A DNA stretch of 64,000 bases from Microbacterium sp. LKL04 (lineage in GTDB: Bacteria; Actinomycetota; Actinomycetes; Actinomycetales; Microbacteriaceae). The stretch is taken from positions 2,666,001-2,730,000 of the forward strand of contig NZ_LT627736.1 in the NCBI RefSeq assembly GCF_900102005.1, written 5' to 3'. A program made the translations under genes and the position numbers. Positions 1 through 10,189 of this stretch are shown in pieces. Each line of letters begins with the position of its first letter. Position 1 is the first letter of the stretch. The notes below the pieces were generated by a model. That model searched no databases, was not told the origin of the DNA, and worked only from the letters and a program-made list of their open reading frames with translations.

Positions 1-1
1 G

Positions 2-3000
2 ATCACGTACCGGGCGATCGGCGGTACTCAGGGCCGCAAGGACGTCCCGATCTCCGTCTCGGACGGGAGCGAAAGCACTGCCGGAGTGGCGCGGTTCGAC
101 ATCCGTCCTCTCGGCACGACGTTGCCGGTCACGAACGCCGATCACGTCGTGACGCGTCCCGATCGTCCCGTCACGGTGCGTCCGTTGACGAACGACACGA
201 GCACGGGCAGCGAGCAGCTGCGCCTGACCCGCGTGGACGACGTCGAAGGGGGGACGGTCGGCCGCGACTACCCCGACAAGTCGTTCACGTTCCGGTCGTC
301 GAAGGTCGGCACGTACTACGCGACCTACCTCGCATCCGCGGGCCCCAACTCCGCTCCGGGCATCGTTCGCATCGACGTCCTTCCCGAAGAGGATGCCGAC
401 GTCGCCCCCATCGCGGTGCGCGACGTCGCACTCCTGCCCGCCGGCGGAGACGTGCTCGTCAATGTGCTCGGCAACGACACCGATCCGCAGGGCGGCATCC
501 TGGTCGTCCAGTCGGTCTCGGTCGACGAGGATGCCGGTGTCGCCGCCGCCGTCCTCGGTCACGAGACCGTGCGCGTCAGCGACCAGGCGTCGCTCGACAA
601 GCAGGTCCGCTTGACCTACACGATCTCCAACGGGGAGCAGTCCGCGCAGGGCGAGATCATCGTCATCCCGGTGCCCGCACCCGAGAAGCTCCGGCCGCCG
701 ATCGCCGTCGACGACGAGGTCGTCGTGCGCGCCGGCGACGTCGTGACCATCCCGGTGATGGACAACGACTACAGCCCGAACAACAGCGAGATCCACGTCT
801 CGCCGGACCTCGTCCCCCCGCTCATCGACGAAGCCGACGGCGACCTGTTCGTCTCGGAGGACACGTTGCGCTTCCGCGCCGGGCCCGAAGCGAAGACGGT
901 CAACGCGACCTACGAGGTCGTCGACGAGACCGGTCAACGGGATGCCGGCTACGTCACCATCCGCATCCTGCCCCGCGACGACAAGGCGAACGCCGCTCCG
1001 CGTCCCCGCGACGTGACCGTCCGGACCCTCAGCAACTCGGCCGTGACGGTGCCCATCGACCTCAACGGGATCGACGCGGACGGCGACTCGGTCGAACTCG
1101 TCGGGCTCGCGTCGGCGCCGCAGAAGGGGCAGGTCTCGGCGATCGAGGCGGACTCCTTCACCTACACGGCGTTCGAGGACTCCGTCGGCGTCGATCGATT
1201 CCAGTACCGGGTGCGTGACGCCCTCGGCAAGGAGGCGACCGCGACCGTCGAGGTCGGCGTCGCCCCGTCTCCCACCACCAACCAGGCCCCGTATGCGGTG
1301 CGCGACTCGATCACCATGCGTCCGGGACGGACGGTGGCCGTCGACGTGCTGAAGAACGACTCGGACCCCGACGGCGATAAGTTCGGCTTCGCCGAGAACG
1401 CCGTCGAGGCTGCGGACGTCCCGGGTCTGAGCGCGAAGGTGTCGGGACAGCAGCTCCTGATCACGGCCCCCGACGAGCCGATGCAGACGAGCGTGCTCTA
1501 CACGATCGCCGACGAGCGCGGCCTCAGCGCGACGACGTCCGTGCAGGTCACGGTCGATCCCGACGTTCCCCTCGCCCGCCCCATCGCGCGGGACGACCGC
1601 GTCCTGCCGGAGCAGGTGCAGGAGGACGGCAGCGCGGTGGTCGACGTGCTCGCGAACGACGACGACCCCGACGGCACGCGTTCCGCGCTGAAGGTGTCGC
1701 TCGGCACCGGCGGTGAGGCGGCCCGCGTCGGATCCGGCGGTCAGGTCAGTCTGGACATCACCGACGAGCGTCAGCTCATCACCTACTTCGTCACCGACGA
1801 GGATGATCAGGTCGCCGCGGCCTTCATCCACGTCCCGTCGTTCCAGGACCTGCCCCCGACCCTGATCTCGACCGAGCCCGTCACGGTCAAAAGCGGTGAG
1901 ACGATCGAGCTTCCGCTGTCCGAATACGTCCGTGCGTCCGGTGGCGGGAATGTCGTGATCACCGAGGCGGAGAAGGTGGCCGCTGCGCACAGCAACGGTG
2001 CGAACCTCGTCAAGGACGAGTCGACGCTGACCTACACCTCGGCGGAGCGCTACTTCGGTTCGGATGCCCTGACCTTCGAGGTCACCGACGGGAACGGTCC
2101 CGACGACGCGGAGGGCCGCAAGTCCACCCTCTCCATCCCGATCACGGTGCTCCCGCCCGACAACGTCCCGCCGACCATGACCGGCGCGTCGATCTCGGTG
2201 GCGCCGGGTGAGGAACCGACGACCCTCGGTCTGCGGGAGCTGGCCTCCGATCCCGACCCGGGCGACATGGACAAGCTCCAGTTCTCGCTCGCGTCCGACG
2301 CCCCCGGCGGCATCGACGCCTCGATCGACGGGCAGACCCTGCGGGTGTCCGCTCAAGCGGACGTCAAGAAGGGCACCCGGTTCTCGCTCACGGTGCGCGC
2401 CACCGACGGTCAGACGGAACCCGTCGATGCGAACATCCAGGTGACGGTCACCGCCTCCACGCGCGAGCTCCCCTCCGTGAACGACGACGTCGTGGCACAG
2501 GCGGATCAGGGCGAAACCGTGTCGATCGACGTGCTGAAGAACGACGTCAACCCGTTCCCCGAGAAGCCTCTCGAGATCGTCAGCACGCAGATCGAGACGG
2601 GCGCGGTGACCTCCGTCGACGTGTCGGGCGGCTCCGTCAGCGTGACCACGGACAAGGACTTCGTCGGGAACGTGGTCGTCCGGTACACCGTGCAGGACGC
2701 GACGGGCGACGCCGATCGACGTGTCGACGGCCGCATCCGCATCACGGTCCAGGGGCGCCCCGATGCGCCCGGCAAGCCCACCGTCACGACGGTCGAGAGC
2801 CGCACGGTGGTTCTCAGCTGGACGCCCCCGGTCGACAACGGCCGCCGGATCGAGAAGTACACCGTGACCTCGACGGCCGGTGGGTACACCCGCGACTGCC
2901 CGTCGACGACGTGCACCCTGGACGGGCTCACGAACAACGTCGAGTACAACTTCGTGGTGACGGCGACCAACAGCGTCGGCGAGTCCGAGCCGTCGGTGCC

Positions 3001-4471
3001 GTCTGAGACCGCCCGACCCGACGTGCGGCCCGACCAGCCCGCTCCGCCGGCCTTGACCTTCGGCGACCGCAGCCTCGACGTCAGCTGGACGGCGCCGCGC
3101 ACCGAGGGCTCGCCGGTCGAGAGCTACACGCTCGAGATCTCGCCCGCGCCGCCGTCCGGGGTCGCGCAGCGGACCGGCGTCACGACGACCCGCGTCACGT
3201 GGGATGGTCTGCAGAACGGCGTCGAGTACCAGGTCCGCGTCCGCGCGCACAACCGTGCGCCCGAGCCGTCTGACTTCTCGCAGTGGTCCGCCGGGGAGAT
3301 CCCCGCGGCCCCGCCGGCGACGGCCGGCGCGCCCACGGTGGCGCGGATGGAGCCCGTCGGCAACCGCGCGCAGATGCGCGTCTCGTGGAACCAGCCGGCC
3401 GAGAACGGCGACGCCATCTCGGGGTACGAGCTCCGCGTCATCCGCGGCGGCAGCGTGGTCGACACTCTGTCGGTCTCGGCGGGACAGACGAGCCAGGCCG
3501 TCGTCGTCGACACGTCGGAGACGAATTACACCTACAGCATCCGCGCCCGCAACAAGGCGGGCTGGGCGGAGTGGAGTGCGCCGTCCGCGCCGCGCCGCGC
3601 CTTCACGCCGCCGGGAGCGCCGACCGGTGTGACCGCGGGTGAAGGGGACAACCGGGTCACCGTGCGGTGGCAGCCGGGTGCGTCCAACGGAGCCAGCTCG
3701 AGTGAGATCCAGTACCAGTACAACGTCGGCGGCGGTTGGCGAGCGGACTGGGTTCAGGGTGGCGGCTCGGGTACCTCTGGCACGATCGGCAACGGCGCGG
3801 TGAACAACAACGGCGCCTACACGGTGCAGATCCGCGCCGTGGCCACCGCCGACGGCACGACCTACGAGGGTGCGGCGTCAGCGGCATCCAACCAGGTCCG
3901 TCCTTATGGGCAAATCGGGAACCCGTCGGCGAGTGCCAACCGCGTCGGGGACGGCCAGACGATCCGCATGAGCTGGTCCTCGCCTGGACCCAACGGGCGG
4001 CCGGTCACGACCGAGATCCGCACGGGAGATGGACGAGGCTGGCGAACGGTCGCCGCGTCCGGCACCGAGGACTACGCGCTCGGTTACAGCGTGACGCGGA
4101 CCATCGAGGTGCGCACCAGCGCCGCGGGCAGCACCACGACGACGGCGCAGGCGAGTGCGACGACGGTCGATGCGCCGCCGCCGCCGCAGCCGCGGGTGTG
4201 GGTCACGCAGGGATCGGCCGACGGGAACTGCGTCAACGGATGCCGCCGCTACAACGTCCACTGGGAGAACCTCAACATCGGAACCCGGACCGTCACGTGC
4301 GTGAGTGACAACGATGGAGCTTTCTCCAGCTACGGACGGATCAACTTCAACGGCGCAGGCAGCCAGGAACTGACCTGCCACGTTGGTCGAGACGGTCAGA
4401 ACGTTTGGGTCGACATCGAAGGATGGGGCGATGGCGTCGACACCGAGAAAACCTTCTGGCCACGGCCGTGA
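2..4471 (+). CDS. Giant Ig-like / fibronectin type III surface protein (5' partial)
   Basis: The frame is open from position 2, so the true start lies upstream; 1489 residues are visible. The first 900 or so residues are tandem Ig/cadherin-like modules, each marked by an N-D-x-D-P-D-G type turn (for example near 470, 1360 and 1660). From about 2755 to 4180 there are five fibronectin III-like modules (P-x-x-P...V..SW..P motifs). The last 90 residues form a separate Cys-containing domain with four Cys (4229-4380). No membrane segment or LPXTG signal is visible at the C terminus. It precedes the MoxR gene by 27 bases and opens the signalling operon. Such proteins are usually exported and cell-surface or cell-wall associated. 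Its role as client of the MoxR-DUF58-transglutaminase set is inferred from gene order only. Confidence 0.85.
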   Translation: MTYRAIGGTQGRKDVPISVSDGSESTAGVARFDIRPLGTTLPVTNADHVVTRPDRPVTVRPLTNDTSTGSEQLRLTRVDDVEGGTVGRDYPDKSFTFRSSKVGTYYATYLASAGPNSAPGIVRIDVLPEEDADVAPIAVRDVALLPAGGDVLVNVLGNDTDPQGGILVVQSVSVDEDAGVAAAVLGHETVRVSDQASLDKQVRLTYTISNGEQSAQGEIIVIPVPAPEKLRPPIAVDDEVVVRAGDVVTIPVMDNDYSPNNSEIHVSPDLVPPLIDEADGDLFVSEDTLRFRAGPEAKTVNATYEVVDETGQRDAGYVTIRILPRDDKANAAPRPRDVTVRTLSNSAVTVPIDLNGIDADGDSVELVGLASAPQKGQVSAIEADSFTYTAFEDSVGVDRFQYRVRDALGKEATATVEVGVAPSPTTNQAPYAVRDSITMRPGRTVAVDVLKNDSDPDGDKFGFAENAVEAADVPGLSAKVSGQQLLITAPDEPMQTSVLYTIADERGLSATTSVQVTVDPDVPLARPIARDDRVLPEQVQEDGSAVVDVLANDDDPDGTRSALKVSLGTGGEAARVGSGGQVSLDITDERQLITYFVTDEDDQVAAAFIHVPSFQDLPPTLISTEPVTVKSGETIELPLSEYVRASGGGNVVITEAEKVAAAHSNGANLVKDESTLTYTSAERYFGSDALTFEVTDGNGPDDAEGRKSTLSIPITVLPPDNVPPTMTGASISVAPGEEPTTLGLRELASDPDPGDMDKLQFSLASDAPGGIDASIDGQTLRVSAQADVKKGTRFSLTVRATDGQTEPVDANIQVTVTASTRELPSVNDDVVAQADQGETVSIDVLKNDVNPFPEKPLEIVSTQIETGAVTSVDVSGGSVSVTTDKDFVGNVVVRYTVQDATGDADRRVDGRIRITVQGRPDAPGKPTVTTVESRTVVLSWTPPVDNGRRIEKYTVTSTAGGYTRDCPSTTCTLDGLTNNVEYNFVVTATNSVGESEPSVPSETARPDVRPDQPAPPALTFGDRSLDVSWTAPRTEGSPVESYTLEISPAPPSGVAQRTGVTTTRVTWDGLQNGVEYQVRVRAHNRAPEPSDFSQWSAGEIPAAPPATAGAPTVARMEPVGNRAQMRVSWNQPAENGDAISGYELRVIRGGSVVDTLSVSAGQTSQAVVVDTSETNYTYSIRARNKAGWAEWSAPSAPRRAFTPPGAPTGVTAGEGDNRVTVRWQPGASNGASSSEIQYQYNVGGGWRADWVQGGGSGTSGTIGNGAVNNNGAYTVQIRAVATADGTTYEGAASAASNQVRPYGQIGNPSASANRVGDGQTIRMSWSSPGPNGRPVTTEIRTGDGRGWRTVAASGTEDYALGYSVTRTIEVRTSAAGSTTTTAQASATTVDAPPPPQPRVWVTQGSADGNCVNGCRRYNVHWENLNIGTRTVTCVSDNDGAFSSYGRINFNGAGSQELTCHVGRDGQNVWVDIEGWGDGVDTEKTFWPRP

Positions 4472-4498
4472 ACACCTTCGAGAGCAAGGACTGAACGA

Positions 4499-5470
4499 AT
4501 GAGCATGACCCCTGAACAGGCGGCCTGGTTCCGCGACACGTTCACGCGCCTCGTCGACAACGTCGACCAGGCCCTGATGGGCAAGCGCGAGGTGGTCGGC
4601 CTCGTGCTGGCCGCGATGCTCGCCGAGGGCCACGTCCTCCTCGAGGACGCTCCCGGTACGGGAAAGACGAGCCTCGCGAAGGCGCTCGCCGCGAGCGTGC
4701 AGGGCACGTCCACCCGCATTCAGTTCACGCCCGACCTGCTGCCTTCCGACGTGACCGGTGTCACGATCTACGACCAGCAGAACCACAAGTTCGAATTCCA
4801 CAAGGGACCCGTCTTCTCGTCGATCGTCCTCGCCGACGAGATCAACCGCGCCTCGCCGAAGACGCAGTCGGCCCTCCTCGAGGTCATGGAGGAGTCGCGG
4901 GTCACCGTCGACGGCGTGCCGCACGAGGTGGGCCGCCCGTTCCTCGTCATCGCGACGCAGAACCCGATCGAGCAGGCGGGTACCTACAAGCTGCCCGAGG
5001 CCCAGCTCGACCGCTTCATGATCAAGACGTCGATCGGCTACCCCTCGCTCGCCGTCGCCGAGCGCATCCTCGCCGGCGATGTCGACCGCAACCCGTCCGG
5101 CAAGCTGAGTCCCGTCATCACGACGAAGGCCGTCGCCGACATGGCCGACCTCGCGGCGACCGTCCACGTCGACCCCGCCGTTGCCCGCTACGCGGCGCAG
5201 CTGGTTGAGGCCACCCGCGAGTCGGATGCTACGAAGCTCGGCGTCTCGGTCCGCGGTGCGATCTCGATGATGCGCATCGCGCGCGTCGTCGCGGCATCGC
5301 AGGGCCGTCACTACGTCATCCCCGATGACGTCAAGGCGCTCGCCGCGCCGGTATGGACCCACCGCCTCGTCCTCGACCCCGAGGCCGAGTTCTCGGGCAC
5401 GACGTCGGAGTCCGTCATCGAGCGCGCTCTCACGCAGGTCGAGGCGCCTCTCGCGAGGGCGTCGGCCTGA
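4499..5470 (+). CDS. moxR: MoxR-family AAA+ ATPase
   Basis: This is a 323-residue cytoplasmic AAA+ ATPase of the MoxR class, a family of chaperone-like ATPases that mature or remodel partner complexes. Walker A is APGTGKTS (51-58, Lys56) and Walker B is VLADEINRASP with Asp113/Glu114. The lid domain with sensor 2 lies in the last 100 residues. The ATG at 4499 has AAGGA at 4486-4490, a spacing of 8. The stop overlaps the next start (TGATG), so DUF58 translation is coupled. A MoxR gene beside DUF58 and transglutaminase-like genes is a widespread arrangement. Length is normal for the family. Identification is firm; the client is unknown, with the giant upstream surface protein the obvious candidate by context. 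Confidence 0.95.
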   Translation: MSMTPEQAAWFRDTFTRLVDNVDQALMGKREVVGLVLAAMLAEGHVLLEDAPGTGKTSLAKALAASVQGTSTRIQFTPDLLPSDVTGVTIYDQQNHKFEFHKGPVFSSIVLADEINRASPKTQSALLEVMEESRVTVDGVPHEVGRPFLVIATQNPIEQAGTYKLPEAQLDRFMIKTSIGYPSLAVAERILAGDVDRNPSGKLSPVITTKAVADMADLAATVHVDPAVARYAAQLVEATRESDATKLGVSVRGAISMMRIARVVAASQGRHYVIPDDVKALAAPVWTHRLVLDPEAEFSGTTSESVIERALTQVEAPLARASA

Positions 5471-6798
5471 TGACGATGACGCCGGAGACGGTCGCCGCGC
5501 CGGACGCGCCCGGCCCCTCCGGCGCGCCCGCGGACACCGTCGAGGACGCTCCCGCCTTCGCCGCGCGTCAGGCGACGCGGGGCGAGAAGTTCCGAGAGGA
5601 TGCCGCGGTCTGGGCGCGCCGCGCCGGTGCGCGGATCTCCGTCGTCGCCGCCGTCATCCAGGTCACCGGCTGGGTGGTCATCGCCGTGGCGATCGTCCTG
5701 TGGATCGCGGCGCTTACGCTCGGGTGGCAGGAGGCGTTCGTCGCGGCCATCGTGGCGACCGTCCTCGCGCTCCTGTGCGTGGGCTTCCTGTTCGGTCGGA
5801 CGGCGTACGACGTGGACCTCGATCTCACGCGCACCCGCGTCGTGGTGGGGGAGCGGGCCGTCGGCGCGCTGAAGCTGGCGAACCGCACCTCCCGCGCCCT
5901 GCTTCCCTCCGAGATCGTCCTGCCGGTCGGGTCCGGGCGGGGGGTGTTCCAGGTGCCGCGCCTGCAGGCGGGCGAGGAGCACGAGGAGCTGTTCGCGATC
6001 CCCACGACCCACCGGGCGGTCCTCTCCGTCGGGCCCGTCAGCGTGCTCCGCGGCGACCCGCTGGGCCTGTTCGAGCGCACCCACGACCGGCGCCAGGCCG
6101 TCGACCTGTTCGTGCACCCGCGCACGCTCCCGCTCGAGGGGCTCTCGCTCGGTCTGATGCGCGACCTCGAGGGGCTGCCCGACCAGCACCTGGCCCGCGA
6201 CGACGTGTCGTTCCACGCGCTCCGCGACTATCAGCCGGGCGATGACCTGCGGCACGTCCACTGGAAGTCCACGGCCCGCACCGGCACCCTCATGGTCCGC
6301 GAGTACGAGCAGACCCGCCGGTCGCACTTCGTCGTCGCGCTGTCGACCCATCCCGGAGAGTACCGGGATGCCGACGAGTTCGAGACGGCGATCTCGGTCA
6401 CCGGGTCGGTGGGCCTCCGGGCGCTCCGCGATTCGCGCTCCCTCGACGTCCGCACGTCCGAGGGCAAGATCCGAGCCGAGACGGGTCGCCGCTTCCTCGA
6501 CTCGCTCTCCGCCCTCGAGACGACGAAGCCCCGCGATGGCGGGATCGTCGCCCTCGCCGGCATCCTGGCCGCCCATTCCCCGGATGCCGCCGTCGCCGTC
6601 CTCATCTGCGGGTCCACGGTCGACGCGGGCCAGATCCGGTTGGCGTGCTCCCGCGTGCCGTTCGGAGTGCGCACCATCGCGGTCATCGCGGACAGCCGCC
6701 TCGAATCCCCCGCGCTGCGCCGCGTGGGCGACGCCGACGTCGTCGCCCTCGGGCACCTCGACCAGCTCCCGAACGCCCTCCGCAAGGTACTCTCGTGA
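5470..6798 (+). CDS. DUF58 domain membrane protein
   Basis: 442 residues. The start is the ATG overlapping the moxR stop; the open frame runs further upstream but inside moxR. A disordered N-terminal 35 residues precedes two membrane helices (about 55-105). Then comes a beta-rich region and the DUF58 core with the family signature YQPGDDLRHVHWKSTAR, followed by the vWA-like C-terminal fold. DUF58 proteins almost always pair with MoxR ATPases and are thought to be their effector or adaptor, anchored at the membrane. The 3' end overlaps the transglutaminase GTG start by 4 bases. No unusual features were seen. Confidence 0.92.
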   Translation: MTMTPETVAAPDAPGPSGAPADTVEDAPAFAARQATRGEKFREDAAVWARRAGARISVVAAVIQVTGWVVIAVAIVLWIAALTLGWQEAFVAAIVATVLALLCVGFLFGRTAYDVDLDLTRTRVVVGERAVGALKLANRTSRALLPSEIVLPVGSGRGVFQVPRLQAGEEHEELFAIPTTHRAVLSVGPVSVLRGDPLGLFERTHDRRQAVDLFVHPRTLPLEGLSLGLMRDLEGLPDQHLARDDVSFHALRDYQPGDDLRHVHWKSTARTGTLMVREYEQTRRSHFVVALSTHPGEYRDADEFETAISVTGSVGLRALRDSRSLDVRTSEGKIRAETGRRFLDSLSALETTKPRDGGIVALAGILAAHSPDAAVAVLICGSTVDAGQIRLACSRVPFGVRTIAVIADSRLESPALRRVGDADVVALGHLDQLPNALRKVLS

Positions 6799-9131
6799 AC
6801 CGTCTCGCCTTCCTGCTGCTGCCCGGCATGACCTGGCGCCGTGTCGTCGCGGACGTCGGTGCCGTGGTCCTCCTCCTGACGGTCGCGATCATCGGCTTCG
6901 CCGCCACCTTCGACGGCACGTCTTACCTGGTCGCGGCGATCGGTGCGCTCCTGCTGGGTCTCGTGCTCGCGTGGGTCGGGGCGCGCTGGCGCTGGGGGGT
7001 CCTCACCCTCACGGGCGCGACAGTCGCGGTGTACTTCCTCTTCGGCGGCGCGCTCGCCCTGCCGCACACGACCTTCCTCGGAGTCATTCCGACGCTCGAG
7101 ACCTGGCGTCAGCTCGCGGTCGGCGTCGTGACCTCGTGGAAGGACCTGCTCACCACGGTGCCGCCGGTGGACCCCGGCGACGGACACTTGATCGTGCCGT
7201 TCCTCCTGACGCTCGTCGCGTCGGTGCTCACCGCATCGCTCGCGCTCCGGCTGCGGCGTGCGGCGTGGGCGCTGATCCCCGCCTCCCTCTACATCGCGGG
7301 CGAGATCCTCCTCGGCACCGCTCAGACCGTCGCCCCGATCGTGCAGGGCGTCCTCTTCGCCGTCGTCGCCGTCGTCTGGCTCGCGCTGCGGACGATGTGG
7401 AGCCCGGAGCGCACCGCCGTCGAAGCGGCGACGCCGGGAGCGGATGCCTCGCGCGCCGCACGACTGCGTCGCCTCATCTCGGGCGGCGTCGTCCTCGCTC
7501 TCGCGACGGGTGCAGGCGCCGCGGTGGCGGCGACCGCCGCACCCCCCACGCAGCGTTACATCCTGCGGGACTTCGTCGTCCCGCCCTTCGACATCCACGA
7601 CTATGCGAGCCCGCTGCAGGCCTGGCGCAAGTACGTCCGCGATTACACGACCGATCCGCTGTTCACCGTCACCGGCCTCCCGGAGGACGGCCGCGTGCGC
7701 CTCGCGACGATGGATTCCTACGACGGCATCGTCTACAACGTCGCCGAGGACGGTGCGGGTTCGTCGAGTGCGTTCACTTCCATCCGCTCCAACATGTCGC
7801 CGCAGGCGGAGGGGACCGAGACGAAGGTGCGCGTCGACATCGAGAACCTCTCCGGTGTCTGGCTGCCGACGGTCGGTTCCGCTCGCGAGTTCGATTTCGC
7901 CGGGACGCGCGCGACCGACCTCCGTCGTGGTGCGCACTTCAACGACGGCACGGGGACGGCCGTGACCACCTCGGGTGTCCGATCGGGTGACGCGTACACG
8001 ATCGACACGATCGTTCCCCCGGTCGTGAAGGATGAGCAGCTCTCGGAGACCCCCTTTGCGTCGCTGAAGATGCCCAAGCAGGCGGGCATCCCGCAGGCGC
8101 TCAGCGAGATCGCCTCGGACGCCACGGAGGATGCCGAGACGCCGATCGACCGGGCGCGGGCGCTCGAGACCTATCTCCAGACGGACGGCTACTTCAGCCA
8201 CGGTCTTGCGAGCGACGTCTACTCGCCCTCCGGTCACGGTGCGGCGCGCATCTCGATGCTCGTCTCGAACGAGCAGATGATCGGCGACGACGAGCAGTAC
8301 GCCGTCGCCATGGCCCTCATGGCGACGCAGCTCGGCATGCCGGCGCGCGTCGTCATGGGCTGGCACCCCGACCAGGACGAGAAGGATGCCGGTGGCGTCT
8401 TCACTGCGACGGGCGAGAACGTCCACGCGTGGGTGGAGATCGCGTTCGAGGGTGTCGGCTGGGTGCCGTTCGACCCGACCCCCGACGAGGACAACGAGCC
8501 GAGCCAGCAGAACACCAAGCCGCGAGCGAACCCCAAGCCGCAGGTGCTGCAGCCGCCGCCGCCCGCTCAGGAGCCCGCGGAGCTTCCGCCGGCACTGGCC
8601 GAGGAGCGCGATCAGGACGAGCAGCCCGACTCCGGTCTCGGGTGGCTGGGGCCCGTGCTGCTGTGGACGGCGGTCGGTCTGGGCGGCATCCTCCTGCTCC
8701 TGTCGCCCTTCCTCGTGATCGGTGGGATCAAAGCCGCGCGGCGTACGCGCCGCCTGCACGCGGAGCGCACCGCGGATCGCGTGTCGGGCGGGTGGGACGA
8801 ACTCGTCGACCGCGCCGTCGACTACCGCATCAGCGTCCCGCCGGGGTCCACGCGAGCCGAGAGCGCGGTCGTCGTCGGCGAGTCGTTCGACGGTGCCCGC
8901 GTTGCGACCCTCGCGCAGCAGGCCGACGCCGACGTCTACGGTCCCGGCGACCCCAGCCCCGAGGACGTCGACGCGTTCTGGCGCGAGGTCGACGAGATCG
9001 TTGCAGGCATGGCCGGCGGAGCGACGTTCTGGCAGCGCCTGCGAGCGCGGCTGAGTCTTCGGTCGCTGCGACGCGACCGGACGAATCTGTGGGCGAGTCT
9101 TTCGACGATGGTCCGGACGCGACGACGATGA
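6795..9131 (+). CDS. Membrane transglutaminase-like (TgpA-type) protein lacking the active-site Cys
   Basis: 778 residues from the GTG at 6795 (GTGA overlap with DUF58). Several membrane helices fill the first 250 residues. An extracytoplasmic transglutaminase-like domain lies around 430-570, followed by a Pro-rich linker, one more helix (about 620-645) and a C-terminal cytoplasmic tail. The TgpA architecture is clear, and the MoxR-DUF58-TgpA order is conserved in many bacteria. The catalytic triad is incomplete: the motif that normally reads G-x-C-E-x-F/Y-A is G-D-D-E-Q-Y-A here, placing Asp499 at the Cys position. His544 (NVHAWVE) and Asp560 (FDPTP) are kept. This suggests a non-catalytic or altered role, for instance peptide binding. 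Confidence 0.9.
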   Translation: MNRLAFLLLPGMTWRRVVADVGAVVLLLTVAIIGFAATFDGTSYLVAAIGALLLGLVLAWVGARWRWGVLTLTGATVAVYFLFGGALALPHTTFLGVIPTLETWRQLAVGVVTSWKDLLTTVPPVDPGDGHLIVPFLLTLVASVLTASLALRLRRAAWALIPASLYIAGEILLGTAQTVAPIVQGVLFAVVAVVWLALRTMWSPERTAVEAATPGADASRAARLRRLISGGVVLALATGAGAAVAATAAPPTQRYILRDFVVPPFDIHDYASPLQAWRKYVRDYTTDPLFTVTGLPEDGRVRLATMDSYDGIVYNVAEDGAGSSSAFTSIRSNMSPQAEGTETKVRVDIENLSGVWLPTVGSAREFDFAGTRATDLRRGAHFNDGTGTAVTTSGVRSGDAYTIDTIVPPVVKDEQLSETPFASLKMPKQAGIPQALSEIASDATEDAETPIDRARALETYLQTDGYFSHGLASDVYSPSGHGAARISMLVSNEQMIGDDEQYAVAMALMATQLGMPARVVMGWHPDQDEKDAGGVFTATGENVHAWVEIAFEGVGWVPFDPTPDEDNEPSQQNTKPRANPKPQVLQPPPPAQEPAELPPALAEERDQDEQPDSGLGWLGPVLLWTAVGLGGILLLLSPFLVIGGIKAARRTRRLHAERTADRVSGGWDELVDRAVDYRISVPPGSTRAESAVVVGESFDGARVATLAQQADADVYGPGDPSPEDVDAFWREVDEIVAGMAGGATFWQRLRARLSLRSLRRDRTNLWASLSTMVRTRRR

Positions 9132-10189
9132 CCGAGCGTCACCCGGCGACGATGCTCCACCGCATCCTCGCCGTCGTCATCGACTCCGTGATCGCGGGAG
9201 TCGTCGTCGCGCTCGTCTCGGGTGTGGTCGTGACCGCGTCGGTCCTCACCGGTAGCGCCGTGCCGGTTCTCGTCCTGGTCCCTGCGGTCATCGTCGCCGC
9301 GATCGTCTGGTTCCTGATCCACACGGCGCTCCAGGGTCGACGCGGATCGCTCGGCATGAGGTTCATGGGTCTCGCGCTCGCGCACTCTGCGGACGACGCC
9401 GGCCTCGGTTTCGGACGTGCACTCGGGCGCAACCTGATCTGGGGACTGACCGGCAGCGTCCTCGTCGGGCTGTTCTCGCCCCTGTTCGACCCCTCGCGGT
9501 GGCGACGCGGGTGGCACGACATCGCATCCGGTGCCGTCGTGGTCGACGTCAGCCGCGTCGAACGGCCCGACCGGGTGCAGGCGGCGCCGGCCTCCCCTCC
9601 GGCCGCCGACCTCGCCCCTGCCCCTGCCCTGGCACTGTCGCCGGAGCCTGTGCTCGCGGCGGCGCCCGCCCCGGTCGTCGCTCCCGCGCCCGCGCCCGCG
9701 GCGCCCGCGCTGCAGGGTGCCGCCCTGCCGGCACCCGCGTGGGCCCCGGCATCCCCTCCGGCGAACCGGCGCATCCCTCGGACGCTGCCGGTCGACGTCA
9801 TCTCGACCGTTCCCGGGGTTCCCCACCGCGACGGAAAGCCCGATGCGGTGGAGCACGCGGCTCCGCCGGTCATCGCGATCCTCCGCTGGGATGACGGCAC
9901 CCGTCACAACGTCTACGAGCCGAGCCTGTTCGGCCGCGGCCCCGGACATCAGGAGGGACGTCGCAGCGTCGCCGTGCGCGATGAGACGCTCTCGATGTCC
10001 AAGACCCACTTCGAGGTGGGCGTCGACGCCACGGGAACCTGGATCGTCGATCGGCACTCCCTCAACGGCGTCGTGATCGTCCGCGGCGGCCAGCCGCAAC
10101 GGCTCGCGCCCGGAGAACCCGCGCGCATCTGGTCGGGCGACGTCCTCGAGGTCGGCGACCGGAGCTTGACGGTGGAGAGCGCCCGATGA
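9128..10189 (+). CDS. RDD membrane domain - FHA domain fusion protein
   Basis: 353 residues from the ATG that overlaps the previous stop (ATGA). The N-terminal half is an RDD-type membrane domain with three hydrophobic segments (roughly 10-37, 42-65, 98-118). A Pro/Ala-rich linker of about 100 residues follows. The last 95 residues form an FHA domain with the GRGP turn, a S-x-S-K-T-H segment and a S-L-N-G motif, the standard phospho-Thr-binding landmarks. The FHA side should face the cytoplasm and dock phosphoproteins at the membrane. It sits between the transglutaminase-like gene and PP2C, with 4-base overlaps both ways. Likely a membrane receptor for a substrate of the downstream kinase (inference). 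Confidence 0.88.
   Translation: MTERHPATMLHRILAVVIDSVIAGVVVALVSGVVVTASVLTGSAVPVLVLVPAVIVAAIVWFLIHTALQGRRGSLGMRFMGLALAHSADDAGLGFGRALGRNLIWGLTGSVLVGLFSPLFDPSRWRRGWHDIASGAVVVDVSRVERPDRVQAAPASPPAADLAPAPALALSPEPVLAAAPAPVVAPAPAPAAPALQGAALPAPAWAPASPPANRRIPRTLPVDVISTVPGVPHRDGKPDAVEHAAPPVIAILRWDDGTRHNVYEPSLFGRGPGHQEGRRSVAVRDETLSMSKTHFEVGVDATGTWIVDRHSLNGVVIVRGGQPQRLAPGEPARIWSGDVLEVGDRSLTVESAR

Noticed and set aside
6231..8759. 842-codon minus-strand open frame across DUF58 and the transglutaminase-like gene
   Set aside because: Composition artefact opposite clear coding sequence.
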